Below, piece after piece: positions 1 through 6,003 of a DNA stretch of 20,967 nucleotides. How positions within the stretch are numbered: position 1 is the stretch's first letter; each line of letters starts with the position of its first letter. The notes under the pieces are model-generated. The model was not told where the DNA came from and did not search any database. It saw only the letters and a program-made list of their open reading frames with translations. Both the position numbers and the translations under genes were made by a program. The stretch covers positions 1 through 20,967 of the forward strand of contig JAHWHQ010000005.1 in the NCBI GenBank assembly GCA_019323195.1, read 5' to 3'. Source of the stretch: Candidatus Woesearchaeota archaeon. Lineage in GTDB: Archaea; Nanobdellota; Nanobdellia; Woesearchaeales; JACPBV01.

Positions 1-67
1 ATTTTTTTAGTTCTTCTTCTACTATTTTATATTTCTCTTTATCTTTTAAACTCCTTGATTTTTCCAT
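1..67 (-). CDS. Start of an unidentified gene, cut off by the window edge
   Basis: An open frame begins with ATG at 67-65 on the minus strand and runs off the left edge, giving 22 codons. It starts MEKSRSLKDKEKYKIVEEEL and looks like a charged helical N-terminus. AAGGAG (78-83) lies 10 bases before the ATG. The frame overlaps the last 29 bases of the Doc-like gene in a different frame, as expected for the second gene of a toxin operon. It could be the partner or antitoxin in reversed gene order, but there is too little sequence to identify it. Confidence 0.5.
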   Translation of the reverse strand, partial: MEKSRSLKDKEKYKIVEEELKK

Positions 68-440
68 TTTTTATCCACTCCTTAATCTCATTGTCGTTAT
101 AATAATTCTCCCTGATACCTTGCATGACTCTTGCGTAATAGGGGTTATCTTTTATCCTGAATTTTCCCTTATTTGAGATTACAAAGTTTTTTGTCGCAAT
201 AAAAGATGTTCTTCTGTTGCCACTTGCAAAAGCGTGTTCCTGTACAATTCCCTTAAGCAGACAAACTGCTTTATCATAAATGTCCCCTTCAGCTTCCTTA
301 CATTCCTTAATAACTCTATCGATTCTAGCTTCACTTAAAACTTCTACTTTATCGGCTTTTTTGACCCGTATAATATTAAGTGCTAATATATTATACTCAA
401 TTATTTGCTCAGTTGTAGGGTACATAATCTGATTTGCCAT
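39..440 (-). CDS. Doc/Fic-family (death-on-curing type) protein
   Basis: A 133-residue protein, the usual length for Doc toxins. The Fic/Doc signature is read as HAFASGNRRT at residues 69-78. Established members use H-x-F-x-[D/E]-[G/A]-N-x-R, where His is catalytic and the acidic residue binds Mg. Here that acid is Ser73, so nucleotide transfer could be altered or lost. Doc kinases phosphorylate EF-Tu and Fic enzymes AMPylate targets; which applies here cannot be told. A TATA-like box (463-470) lies 26 bases before the ATG, suggesting a leaderless transcript. No intact antitoxin gene precedes it. The overlapping frame starting at 67 is the only nearby partner candidate. The family call is firm; activity is uncertain. 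Confidence 0.8.
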   Translation of the reverse strand: MANQIMYPTTEQIIEYNILALNIIRVKKADKVEVLSEARIDRVIKECKEAEGDIYDKAVCLLKGIVQEHAFASGNRRTSFIATKNFVISNKGKFRIKDNPYYARVMQGIRENYYNDNEIKEWIKNGKIKEFKR

Positions 441-441
441 T

Positions 442-591
442 TTAGCTATAAGGCAGGATATTAATATAAATCTTTTGTTTTTTAAAAATAAATTCTATAG
501 CTACCGCTAGAACATAACCTACGCCCCCTGTGTCTCGTATATCTTTCCTGATATAGGTATTTATTATTTGAGAGAGATGTAAACTTTTTTT
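442..591 (-). pseudogene. Possible C-terminal gene remnant upstream of the Doc-like gene
   Basis: A frame of about 49 codons lies between TAG (594-592) and TAA (444-442) and has no ATG, GTG or TTG start. It reads like protein, including SQIINTYIRKDIRDTGGVGY followed by a hydrophobic stretch. The INTYIRKDI part is reminiscent of the middle of DUF4143-type AAA ATPases, but this is from memory and weak. It ends one base before the ATG of the Doc-like gene. It may be a decayed gene or a chance frame. Confidence 0.25.
463..470 (-). promoter_or_regulatory. TATA box of the Doc-like gene
   Basis: Minus-strand TTTATATT is centred about 26 bases upstream of the ATG at 440. This is the spacing expected for an archaeal TATA box driving a leaderless mRNA. 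Confidence 0.5.
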
Positions 592-722
592 CTAACATAG
601 TATACAAAAAGTTTGACTTATTTAATAGTAGACTATACAATTAGTATAAAATCTATATTTTAATAACCCCCTTCCACAATGCAACATTTCTGCCCATTTA
701 TCCTTTGAGACCATTTTAGTAG

Positions 723-818
723 GATATAAAAGGAAACTATCCACAAATCTTTCCTTTTAAAGATAATGTCACCTTTGTCGATGTTGAGGGTAATGCAAGG
801 GTTATTGAGAAAAGATAA
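723..818 (+). pseudogene. Possible short gene remnant in a non-coding stretch
   Basis: This is a start-less open frame of 31 codons following two consecutive TAG stops. Its end reads FKDNVTFVDVEGNARVIEKR and then TAA, with codon use like a real C-terminus. No intact gene can be built around it. The rest of 441-903 contains only the promoter of the Doc-like gene, the remnant at 442-591 and the promoter of the gene at 904; nothing else was recognised. Confidence 0.25.
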
Positions 819-862
819 ACAGGATTGATTATTCTTCACCTCTTAGTAATATTTTAGAAAGA

Positions 863-870
863 TTTATAAA
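863..870 (+). promoter_or_regulatory. TATA box of the 186-aa protein gene
   Basis: TTTATAAA, preceded by a purine-rich BRE-like AGAAAGA, is centred about 37 bases before the ATG at 904. A start about 25 bases downstream would leave a leader of roughly 10 bases. Confidence 0.5.
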
Positions 871-903
871 TAGATTTTAATTCTTAACTAGGAAATAGTA
901 AAA

Positions 904-1464
904 ATGGCACAAGATAAACAACTAAAAATTTATTTAGATAAGACAGGGACTGAATGCGAGTCAGATTTGTGGGTAAATGACTACACCCTTTTTGGAGCCC
1001 ATAGTATTGAAGAAGCTTTAGCAATAGCCAAAGCTCCTAAAGCTATTAAAGGTAAAAGGGGTTATGGGTTCTACGAGCTGCCTTACGAAGAAGGCAAACC
1101 GTTCTTAACAGTTAGTGGAAATAAAGATGTGAAGGTTAATACGTCTGACCAACAAAATGGAGATAATCCTATTATCACTGTTTATCAGTTTTATTCTCAA
1201 ACGTACGGTAGGGCTGTTTTTGATGAACAATTGCTTCAGGCTCTTCAGGAACAAGGAACCTTACCTGATAAACCAATCAATGGAGAGGCGAATGACATCG
1301 TCTTAATTGTAGAAAGCGCAGATAAAGCCAAAGAAAGGAAAGAAGCCGTTTATGATATCTGTAATAAATGCGACCAATACAACCAAAGATTAGAAATTTA
1401 TGATGTTTCTATAGCTAAAGGAAGAATTCTGCAGATGAAACCCGCTGCTTTATGGCTTGATTAA
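904..1464 (+). CDS. Unrecognised 186-aa soluble protein
   Basis: A complete frame with its own TATA box. I do not recognise the family. The protein has no signal peptide or membrane segment, is mildly acidic and looks like a mixed alpha/beta fold. Visible features are an N-terminal strand (KQLKIYLDKTG), a helix rich in Ala (residues about 35-46), a Gly/Lys turn (KGKRGYG) and a CNKC pair near residues 153-156. The pair has no obvious partner pair, so zinc binding is doubtful. It lies in the same AT-rich accessory stretch as the Doc-like gene but on the other strand. No operon partner is evident, and the next gene has its own promoter. Confidence 0.75.
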   Translation: MAQDKQLKIYLDKTGTECESDLWVNDYTLFGAHSIEEALAIAKAPKAIKGKRGYGFYELPYEEGKPFLTVSGNKDVKVNTSDQQNGDNPIITVYQFYSQTYGRAVFDEQLLQALQEQGTLPDKPINGEANDIVLIVESADKAKERKEAVYDICNKCDQYNQRLEIYDVSIAKGRILQMKPAALWLD

Positions 1465-1534
1465 CCACTACCTCAAAAAACCAGTAGGCTTCATCCTAAC
1501 AAATTCTAGGGCAATACCTTCAAGAAGAATAAAA

Positions 1535-1542
1535 TTTATAAA
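1535..1542 (+). promoter_or_regulatory. TATA box of the 51-aa membrane protein gene
   Basis: TTTATAAA is centred 27-28 bases before the ATG at 1566, consistent with a leaderless mRNA. It is part of the evidence that the short frame is a real gene. Confidence 0.55.
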
Positions 1543-1565
1543 GAACAGATACTATAATCCTCACT

Positions 1566-1721
1566 ATGCATCTTTTCAAAAAAGCAAGGATAAGGATCAT
1601 ATCCTTCATAATCGTTGTTCTGATCGTCATACTTCTTGTCTTCCTGGTAAAAAACGGCTGGGACTTCAAGGCTGCTGTCCTTGACATGCTGTCTTTGTTC
1701 GGAAGAGGCGGGAAACAATAA
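1566..1721 (+). CDS. Small single-helix membrane protein (51 aa)
   Basis: A short ATG-TAA frame encoding 51 residues. A basic N-terminus (MHLFKKARIR) is followed by one strongly hydrophobic helix at about residues 11-28 (IISFIIVVLIVILLVFLV). A short amphipathic tail ends in GRGGKQ. The positive-inside rule predicts the N-terminus in the cytoplasm. The TATA box at 1535 is correctly placed for leaderless expression, and the frame precedes a large membrane protein gene by 84 bases. Its function is unknown; it may be a small partner of that protein, but only position suggests this. It overlaps competing frames that lack any promoter support. Confidence 0.65.
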   Translation: MHLFKKARIRIISFIIVVLIVILLVFLVKNGWDFKAAVLDMLSLFGRGGKQ

Positions 1722-1731
1722 AAGCAAAGGC

Positions 1732-1739
1732 TTTATATT
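1732..1739 (+). promoter_or_regulatory. TATA box of the spermidine-synthase-like membrane protein gene
   Basis: TTTATATT lies about 70 bases before the ATG at 1806. Transcription would begin near 1760 and leave a leader of about 45 bases that contains the hairpin at 1772-1796. Confidence 0.4.
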
Positions 1740-1771
1740 CTTGAATATCTCTTTACACCCATATTTTCCAT

Positions 1772-1796
1772 CGTAAAGGGTAAAAGCATCTTTACG
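1772..1796 (+). repeat. Leader inverted repeat, possible hairpin
   Basis: CGTAAAG (1772-1778) and CTTTACG (1790-1796) form a perfect 7-bp inverted repeat with an 11-base loop. The repeat ends 9 bases before the ATG at 1806. A further CTTTAC at 1751-1756 could pair with the same left arm. It may be an operator or an mRNA hairpin affecting initiation; the role is unknown. Confidence 0.4.
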
Positions 1797-1805
1797 TAAA
1801 AAAAG

Positions 1806-3965
1806 ATGAGCATAATAAATAACAAAAGACAAGGATTATTGTTCATAGCCATAACAGCATTAGGCATCTCTTCAATAATAACCCAGCTCACTGCAATAAG
1901 GGAGTTCCTGAGCGTTTTTTACGGCAATGAGTTAATATTTGGCATCATACTTGCAAACTGGCTCTTATTGACAGGCATAGGGGCTTATCTAGGAAAATAT
2001 ATCAAAGAAGGAAAGATCTCCTGGCTGATAATATCAGAAATAATCATCGCATTCCTTCCTTTCTTCCATATAGCTATAATAAGGAACCTGAGGAATCTCA
2101 TATTCCTGAAAGGAGAACTGATAGGCATCACAAAGATATTCCTCTCATCCTTTCTGATATTGATGCCCTACTGCCTCATCTCCGGCTTCCTGCTCACTTT
2201 AGCCTGCTGCATCTTTTCCATAAAAAAGGATTCTGCGTCAATAGGCAAGGTCTACTTCATGGACAACATCGGAGACATACTTGGAGGTGTTCTGTTCAGC
2301 TTTATCCTTGTCTATTTCCTGAACGCATTCCAGATGGCTTTTTTCATCATGTTCATCAACCTTTTCGCTGCCTTATTGCTTGCCTTTTTCATAATAAAAA
2401 AAAGAAGATTCATCGCCTTCTTTATCCTTCTGCTTCTCATCCTCTCCTCAATAGGATTCTTCCTTACAGACCTGGACAGGATAACAAGGCAGCAGCAGTA
2501 CAAGGGCCAGGAACTGCTGTTCCAGAAAGACAGCCCTTACGGCAGCCTTGCAGTTACAAGAACAATGGGCCAGCTCAACTTCTATGAGAACGGCCTGATC
2601 CTGTTCAGCACAGAAAATACAGTATCCAACGAGGAGACAGTCCATTATGCCATGGCGCAGCTCAATAATCCAAGAACAGTGCTCCTTATCTCCGGCGGCG
2701 TGTCAGGAACGATTGATGAGCTCTTAAAATATAACCTAAGCCGGATAGACTATGTTGAGCTTGATCCCTTAATCATTGAATTAGGAAAAAGATACACAAC
2801 CAACCTGGACAATAAGAAGATAAGGATAATAAACAAGGACGGAAGGCTCTTCATAAGGCAGGCAGAAGCAAGGTATGATGCAGTCATAATCGACCTTCCT
2901 GACCCAGACACAGCCCAGCTGAACAGGTTCTATACAACAGAGTTCTTCAAAGAGGCCAGGAAGGTCCTGGACAAGGAAGGTGTTATCTCATTAAGCCTAA
3001 GCTCCTCTGACAACTACCTCAACCCAGAGATAAGAAGGTTAAATTCAGCCCTGTACAATTCATTGAAAGAGCATTTCAGGAACACAATAATAATCCCTGG
3101 ACAAAGGAATTTCTTCATATCTTCTGATAAAGGGTTAAGCTATGATATCGCTGAATTGATAAAAGAAAAAGGGATCCAGACAGAGTATGTCAACGGGTTC
3201 TACCTGAGAGGGGAATTGACCGATGAAAGGATAAGTTATGTAAGGGATTCCATGATAAAAGACACAAAGCAGAACACAGACTTCAACCCTGTAACATACT
3301 ACTACCAGCTCCTTCTCTGGATGAGGCATTTCAGGTTTAACAGCTTATTATTCTTCATAATCCTTATAGCATTAGTTGCATTATACCTGAGCAAAGCAAA
3401 GCCTGTACAGTTTGCAGTATTCACCACTGGCTTTACAGGAGCATCCTTAGAGGTAATAATCCTTATCGGCTTCCAGATATTATACGGCTATGCCTATCAC
3501 CAGATAGCTATAATCATAACCGCGTTCATGGCAGGCCTTGCTATAGGCTCTTATTACATGAATAAAAAGCTGGAAGGGATGTCAAGAAAAGAGCTTGTAA
3601 AGCTGGAGTTTTCCATTGCGTTTTATTCAGCCCTTCTTCCTATAATCCTGATTCTTCTTGGCAGGTTAAAGAATAGCCTCCTTGTCTCAGCCTCATCGCA
3701 GTTATTAATACCCCTCTTCACCTTAATAATCGCTGTTCTTGTAGGTATGGAATTCCCTCTGGCTTCCAAGCTCTTCTTTAAAGGGAAGATAGGTGAAACA
3801 GCAGGAAAGCTGTATAATGCAGACCTGATAGGCGCATGCATCGGCGCTTTGCTTGTAAGCTCCCTGTTGATACCGATATTAGGCATTCTTAAGGTTTGCT
3901 TTTTAACAGCTTCTTTAAACCTATTAAGCGGATCCATTCTTATGTGCAGTAGAGGAAGTAAATAA
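1806..3965 (+). CDS. Membrane protein with internal spermidine-synthase-like domain
   Basis: A 719-residue protein. Residues about 10-220 form six or seven membrane helices. Residues about 235-480 form a soluble Rossmann domain of the spermidine synthase/SAM-methyltransferase type, and residues about 510-710 form a second hydrophobic half. Motifs in the domain are SPYGSLAV (243-250), the nucleotide-binding loop ISGGVSGT (295-302), the acidic end of strand 2 YVELDP (316-321) and DLPDPDTAQLNRFYTTEFF (363-381). The last contains the aspartates that act on the amine in spermidine synthases. Fused SpeE-like membrane proteins of this layout occur in bacteria and archaea, and their substrates are mostly unproven. 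A polyamine or another amine near the membrane is possible. No partner enzyme of polyamine synthesis is adjacent. Confidence 0.8.
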   Translation: MSIINNKRQGLLFIAITALGISSIITQLTAIREFLSVFYGNELIFGIILANWLLLTGIGAYLGKYIKEGKISWLIISEIIIAFLPFFHIAIIRNLRNLIFLKGELIGITKIFLSSFLILMPYCLISGFLLTLACCIFSIKKDSASIGKVYFMDNIGDILGGVLFSFILVYFLNAFQMAFFIMFINLFAALLLAFFIIKKRRFIAFFILLLLILSSIGFFLTDLDRITRQQQYKGQELLFQKDSPYGSLAVTRTMGQLNFYENGLILFSTENTVSNEETVHYAMAQLNNPRTVLLISGGVSGTIDELLKYNLSRIDYVELDPLIIELGKRYTTNLDNKKIRIINKDGRLFIRQAEARYDAVIIDLPDPDTAQLNRFYTTEFFKEARKVLDKEGVISLSLSSSDNYLNPEIRRLNSALYNSLKEHFRNTIIIPGQRNFFISSDKGLSYDIAELIKEKGIQTEYVNGFYLRGELTDERISYVRDSMIKDTKQNTDFNPVTYYYQLLLWMRHFRFNSLLFFIILIALVALYLSKAKPVQFAVFTTGFTGASLEVIILIGFQILYGYAYHQIAIIITAFMAGLAIGSYYMNKKLEGMSRKELVKLEFSIAFYSALLPIILILLGRLKNSLLVSASSQLLIPLFTLIIAVLVGMEFPLASKLFFKGKIGETAGKLYNADLIGACIGALLVSSLLIPILGILKVCFLTASLNLLSGSILMCSRGSK

Positions 3966-3988
3966 AATCTTCCAACCTAAACCATAGC

Positions 3989-3996
3989 TTTATAAA
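3989..3996 (+). promoter_or_regulatory. TATA box of the basic zinc-ribbon protein gene
   Basis: TTTATAAA is centred about 30 bases before the ATG at 4022, consistent with a leaderless or near-leaderless transcript. Confidence 0.5.
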
Positions 3997-4021
3997 CTGA
4001 GGCGCTATCTGAATCTACTAT

Positions 4022-4498
4022 ATGGGAAACTTCAAACGTAACTTTAACAAAAGGCGCTCTGGCAGGGGCAGATTTGACAGGAATCGTCCAAGGTTCAACA
4101 AAAAAGACAGGGGAAGGGATAGAGGTTCTGAAAGGCATGAGATGCATAAGGGGATATGCGACAAATGCGGCAAGGAATGCGAGGTTCCTTTCAGGCCGAC
4201 AGAGGGAAAACCCCTTTACTGCAATGATTGCTTTAAAGACAAAAGCAGGGAAGCCGGCTCCAGGTCAGGATTTGGAAGGCCGATCAGGGAATCTGGTCCA
4301 GGACCTGAATTCAGAAAGCCTGTCAATAATGAAAACTTTGATATCATCAACAAAAAACTCGATAAGATCCTAAATATGCTAGAAGCTGCAAAAGAGCCTG
4401 AGAAGGCTGAAGAGAAAGAGCAAGCCAAAAAAAATAAGCAAAAAGAACAGCCAAGATCAAAAAAGCCAAAGAAAAAAGCCAGGAAAAAGAGATCTTAA
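4022..4498 (+). CDS. Basic Arg/Gly-rich zinc-ribbon protein, probable nucleic-acid binder
   Basis: A 158-residue, very basic protein. Residues 1-40 are Arg/Gly/Asn-rich and resemble RGG-type RNA-binding tails. Residues 43-72 carry a CxxC-x17-CxxC zinc site (C46, C49, C67, C70) in the frame CDKCGKECEVPFRPTEGKP. This type of small zinc-binding domain is frequent in DPANN and CPR genomes. Residues 104-120 (NFDIINKKLDKILNMLEAAK) form a probable coiled-coil helix, and the tail from 121 is Lys/Glu-rich and disordered. The features fit an RNA- or DNA-associated protein, but no specific role can be assigned. The start is fixed by the TATA spacing. Confidence 0.75.
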   Translation: MGNFKRNFNKRRSGRGRFDRNRPRFNKKDRGRDRGSERHEMHKGICDKCGKECEVPFRPTEGKPLYCNDCFKDKSREAGSRSGFGRPIRESGPGPEFRKPVNNENFDIINKKLDKILNMLEAAKEPEKAEEKEQAKKNKQKEQPRSKKPKKKARKKRS

Positions 4499-4516
4499 GG
4501 CCTTATACAAAAAACC

Positions 4517-4524
4517 TTTTAAAG
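4517..4524 (+). promoter_or_regulatory. TATA box of the two-zinc-ribbon protein gene
   Basis: TTTTAAAG is centred 26 bases before the ATG at 4546, the leaderless spacing. Confidence 0.45.
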
Positions 4525-4545
4525 AGACGATTTCTTCAGGATACC

Positions 4546-4911
4546 ATGTACATACCAAAAAGATACGGCCAGAGCAGGATAGACCTATGCCCTTTCTGCA
4601 AAAAGAATGCAACAACAAAGAATTCCCAGCAGGTTCCTGTCTGCCATGCGCACAAAGCAAGCATACTGCCTGAGCTTACCTGCCTATGCGGGGATTACCT
4701 GGAGCTGAAAAACGGCAGGTTCGGGATATATTTCAGCTGCACTAACTGCGGCAATATGAACCTCAGCAGAGCCATGGAAATCAACCCTGAACTGGGAAAA
4801 GATCCAAAGATCAAAGGAAGAACAGGAAGCAAGCCACCTATAAGCACGATTAAAAAGGATAAAAAAGAGATAACGATAACTTCCGATGATGTTGATATAA
4901 ATTACAGCTGA
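4546..4911 (+). CDS. Small protein with two zinc-binding sites, topoisomerase-type zinc finger
   Basis: A 121-residue protein. The first metal site is CPFC (15-18) with CHAH (33-36). The second is CLC (46-48) with CTNC (65-68) in a frame resembling the C4 zinc finger at the C-terminus of bacterial/archaeal type IA topoisomerases (C-x-C-G-x3-L-x-NGRFG-x-Y/F-x2-C-x2-C). The tail (86-121) is Lys-rich and then acidic. A nucleic-acid-binding role is likely from the finger type; no enzyme domain is present. It has its own TATA box and follows another zinc-ribbon gene on the same strand after 47 bases. Confidence 0.75.
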   Translation: MYIPKRYGQSRIDLCPFCKKNATTKNSQQVPVCHAHKASILPELTCLCGDYLELKNGRFGIYFSCTNCGNMNLSRAMEINPELGKDPKIKGRTGSKPPISTIKKDKKEITITSDDVDINYS

Positions 4912-4975
4912 ATAAACCCCTGGGATGGACCTTCTTTTCGGCAGCAACCTCAACCGAGCCTAACGCACACAAAAA
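4912..4975. other. GC-rich non-coding segment
   Basis: The bases between about 4918 and 4970 are noticeably richer in G and C than all other intergenic DNA here and do not form a convincing frame. In AT-rich archaeal genomes such islands often mark structured RNA genes, but I cannot match this one to a known RNA. A TATA-like ATATAAAT (4895-4902) at the end of the upstream gene is spaced to start a transcript near 4925. Confidence 0.2.
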
Positions 4976-5017
4976 AGAGAAAGACAAAAATAGGTTATAA
5001 TTTGTTTGTCTTTCTCT
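4976..5017. repeat. 13-bp perfect inverted repeat, stem-loop
   Basis: AGAGAAAGACAAA (4976-4988) and TTTGTCTTTCTCT (5005-5017) are perfectly complementary around a 16-base loop. The stem ends one base before the nested inverted-repeat element at 5019. There is no coding frame. It could be the terminator or a stabilising stem of an RNA. Confidence 0.6.
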
Positions 5018-5018
5018 A

Positions 5019-5119
5019 TTTAGTAGCGGCTATTTATTATGGTATATAAATTATGAAATAATTTTATACTCCATAAATGCGTTAGCATTTCTCGTAACTT
5101 ACTTTAGTCCGCTACTAAA
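5019..5119. ncRNA. Candidate structured RNA or mobile palindromic element with nested hairpins
   Basis: An 11-bp perfect outer pair, TTTAGTAGCGG (5019-5029) with CCGCTACTAAA (5109-5119), encloses two further hairpins that abut each other. The first, 5039-5074, pairs ATGG-TATA-AAATTAT with ATAATTT-TATA-CCAT with small bulges and a GAA loop. The second, 5075-5090, is AAATGC-GTTA-GCATTT. This gives a three-way-junction layout with an 18-base single-stranded part (5091-5108). It has no reading frame, is not a tRNA, and matches no RNA family I recognise. A MITE-like palindromic insertion is the alternative. Confidence 0.4.
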
Positions 5120-5130
5120 AAAACAAAAGA

Positions 5131-5138
5131 TTTATATT
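5131..5138 (+). promoter_or_regulatory. TATA box of tatA
   Basis: TTTATATT lies about 40 bases before the tatA ATG at 5175. Transcription would begin near 5160, leaving a short leader that carries a GGGGTGAT ribosome-binding site (5163-5169). Confidence 0.5.
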
Positions 5139-5174
5139 CTAAAATGTCCAAAATACCTACTAGGGGTGATCCAA

Positions 5175-5333
5175 ATGATTGGCATGACTGAAATACTAGT
5201 AGTATTGGTGATAATCTTGATTCTTTTCGGGCCTAAGAAGCTGCCTGAACTGGCAAGGTCTATCGGAGAGAGCGTAAAGGCCTACAGGGAAGGCATGAGT
5301 TCAAAAGGGAAAAAGAAGAAATTGAAGGGATGA
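5175..5333 (+). CDS. tatA: Twin-arginine translocase subunit TatA/E
   Basis: A 52-residue protein, below the length of typical TatA (about 60-90) but with the diagnostic layout. One N-terminal membrane helix (residues about 5-18) is followed by the FGPKKLPEL hinge motif (18-26). The amphipathic helix (27-40, ending in YREGM) is followed by a Lys-rich tail. TatA oligomers form or widen the path for folded proteins recruited by TatC. The GGGGTGAT ribosome-binding site lies 5 bases before the ATG and fixes the start. tatC lies downstream on the same strand but is separated from tatA by a toxin-antitoxin pair. The gene is short and easily missed by automatic calling. Confidence 0.9.
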   Translation: MIGMTEILVVLVIILILFGPKKLPELARSIGESVKAYREGMSSKGKKKKLKG

Positions 5334-5353
5334 AAATTTCTATTATCGCAAAG

Positions 5354-5361
5354 TTTATATA
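5354..5361 (+). promoter_or_regulatory. TATA box of the vapBC pair
   Basis: TTTATATA lies about 48 bases before the vapB ATG. Transcription would start near 5384, inside the direct repeat at 5379-5396. Confidence 0.5.
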
Positions 5362-5378
5362 TAAGTTATACATAGGTC

Positions 5379-5396
5379 TAACTAGAGTATAACTAG
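5379..5396 (+). promoter_or_regulatory. Direct repeat at the vapBC transcription start, candidate operator
   Basis: TAACTAG occurs at 5379-5385 and 5390-5396, 11 bases apart and so on the same face of the helix. It lies between the TATA box and the ribosome-binding site. VapB antitoxins of the AbrB type usually repress their own promoter by binding such repeats. Assignment is by position only. Confidence 0.35.
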
Positions 5397-5405
5397 GTGG
5401 TGATA

Positions 5406-5615
5406 ATGGCTATAGAGGTAGTATTAAAAAAATGGGGAAACTCGATTGGAGGAGTATTTCCAAAAGATTTTGTCAGAAAAAACAAACTTAGCGTAGATGA
5501 CACCATTTTTGTAGAGGTAGTCCGGAAGACAAACCTGACTAAGCTATTTGGAAGTTTACCGAGAAAAAAATCTGGGCAGCAGTTTAAGGATATGGTAAGG
5601 AAAGGATGGAAATAA
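5406..5615 (+). CDS. vapB: VapB-type antitoxin (AbrB/SpoVT fold)
   Basis: A 69-residue protein when started at ATG 5406. GGTGGTGAT (5396-5404) directly precedes that ATG; the in-frame GTG at 5397 lies inside the binding site and is less likely. The N-terminus (MAIEVVLKKWGNSIGGVFPK) is the classic swapped-hairpin AbrB DNA-binding motif with K-x-W-G-N-S-x-G. The C-terminal part (about 45-69, with FGSLPRKKSGQQFKDMVRKG) is the toxin-wrapping tail. The frame overlaps the PIN toxin gene by 10 bases, typical of a coupled VapBC operon. It neutralises the toxin and probably represses the promoter. The pair is inserted between tatA and tatC. Confidence 0.85.
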   Translation: MAIEVVLKKWGNSIGGVFPKDFVRKNKLSVDDTIFVEVVRKTNLTKLFGSLPRKKSGQQFKDMVRKGWK

Positions 5616-5980
5616 AAAGCTATTTTTTCGACACTTATGCTTTTTTTGAAATAATCGAAGGGAATGAAAATTATAGGAAATACTCTAAAGACATCATCAT
5701 GATAACAACTAAACTAAACCTTATGGAACTGCATTACGGACTAATGGTGGAATATGGAAAAGAAATTGCTGATATTTATTATGATGTACTTGTCAGATTT
5801 GTTGCAGAAATTGATGACTGGACAATAAAAGAGGCAAATGTTTTTAGGTCTGAATATAATAAAAGGGACCTATCATATGTTGACTGCATTGGATATGTTA
5901 TAGCAAGGAGTAAAAATATAAGGTTCCTAACAGGGGATAAACAATTTGAAGATTTAGAGAATGTTGAGTTTGTTAAATAA
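5606..5980 (+). CDS. vapC: VapC-type PIN-domain toxin ribonuclease
   Basis: A 124-residue PIN domain. The acidic residues that bind the catalytic metal are all visible: Asp9 (YFFDTYAF), Glu41 (NLMELHYGL), Asp93 (SYVDCIGYVIA) and Asp111 (FLTGDKQF). VapC enzymes cut tRNA or rRNA and are held inactive by VapB. The start ATG lies within the end of vapB, so translation is coupled. The gene is more AT-rich than tatA and tatC around it, which fits later acquisition. The tatC ribosome-binding site follows 10-15 bases after the stop, so tatC may now depend on this operon's promoter. Confidence 0.88.
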   Translation: MEIKSYFFDTYAFFEIIEGNENYRKYSKDIIMITTKLNLMELHYGLMVEYGKEIADIYYDVLVRFVAEIDDWTIKEANVFRSEYNKRDLSYVDCIGYVIARSKNIRFLTGDKQFEDLENVEFVK

Positions 5981-6003
5981 AAGAGGTGGTAGGGAGACAG
6001 ATA

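Noticed and set aside
1457..1684. 75-aa plus-strand frame
   Set aside because: No promoter or ribosome-binding site, protein-like character poor (Arg/His/Cys-rich tail). It conflicts with the promoter-supported 51-aa frame at 1566-1721.
1536..1832. 98-aa minus-strand frame
   Set aside because: It is the reverse of the small membrane-protein gene and of the start of the gene at 1806; no promoter.
4684..4953. 89-aa minus-strand frame
   Set aside because: It is antisense to the zinc-finger gene at 4546-4911; Cys codons reversed give open frames.
5019..5119. tRNA or C/D-box RNA
   Set aside because: The outer helix is 11 bp, no T-loop or anticodon arm can be drawn, and no RUGAUGA/CUGA boxes are present.
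5397..5405. GTG start for the VapB antitoxin
   Set aside because: The GTG lies within the GGTGGTGAT ribosome-binding sequence; ATG 5406 fits better and begins the conserved AbrB motif.
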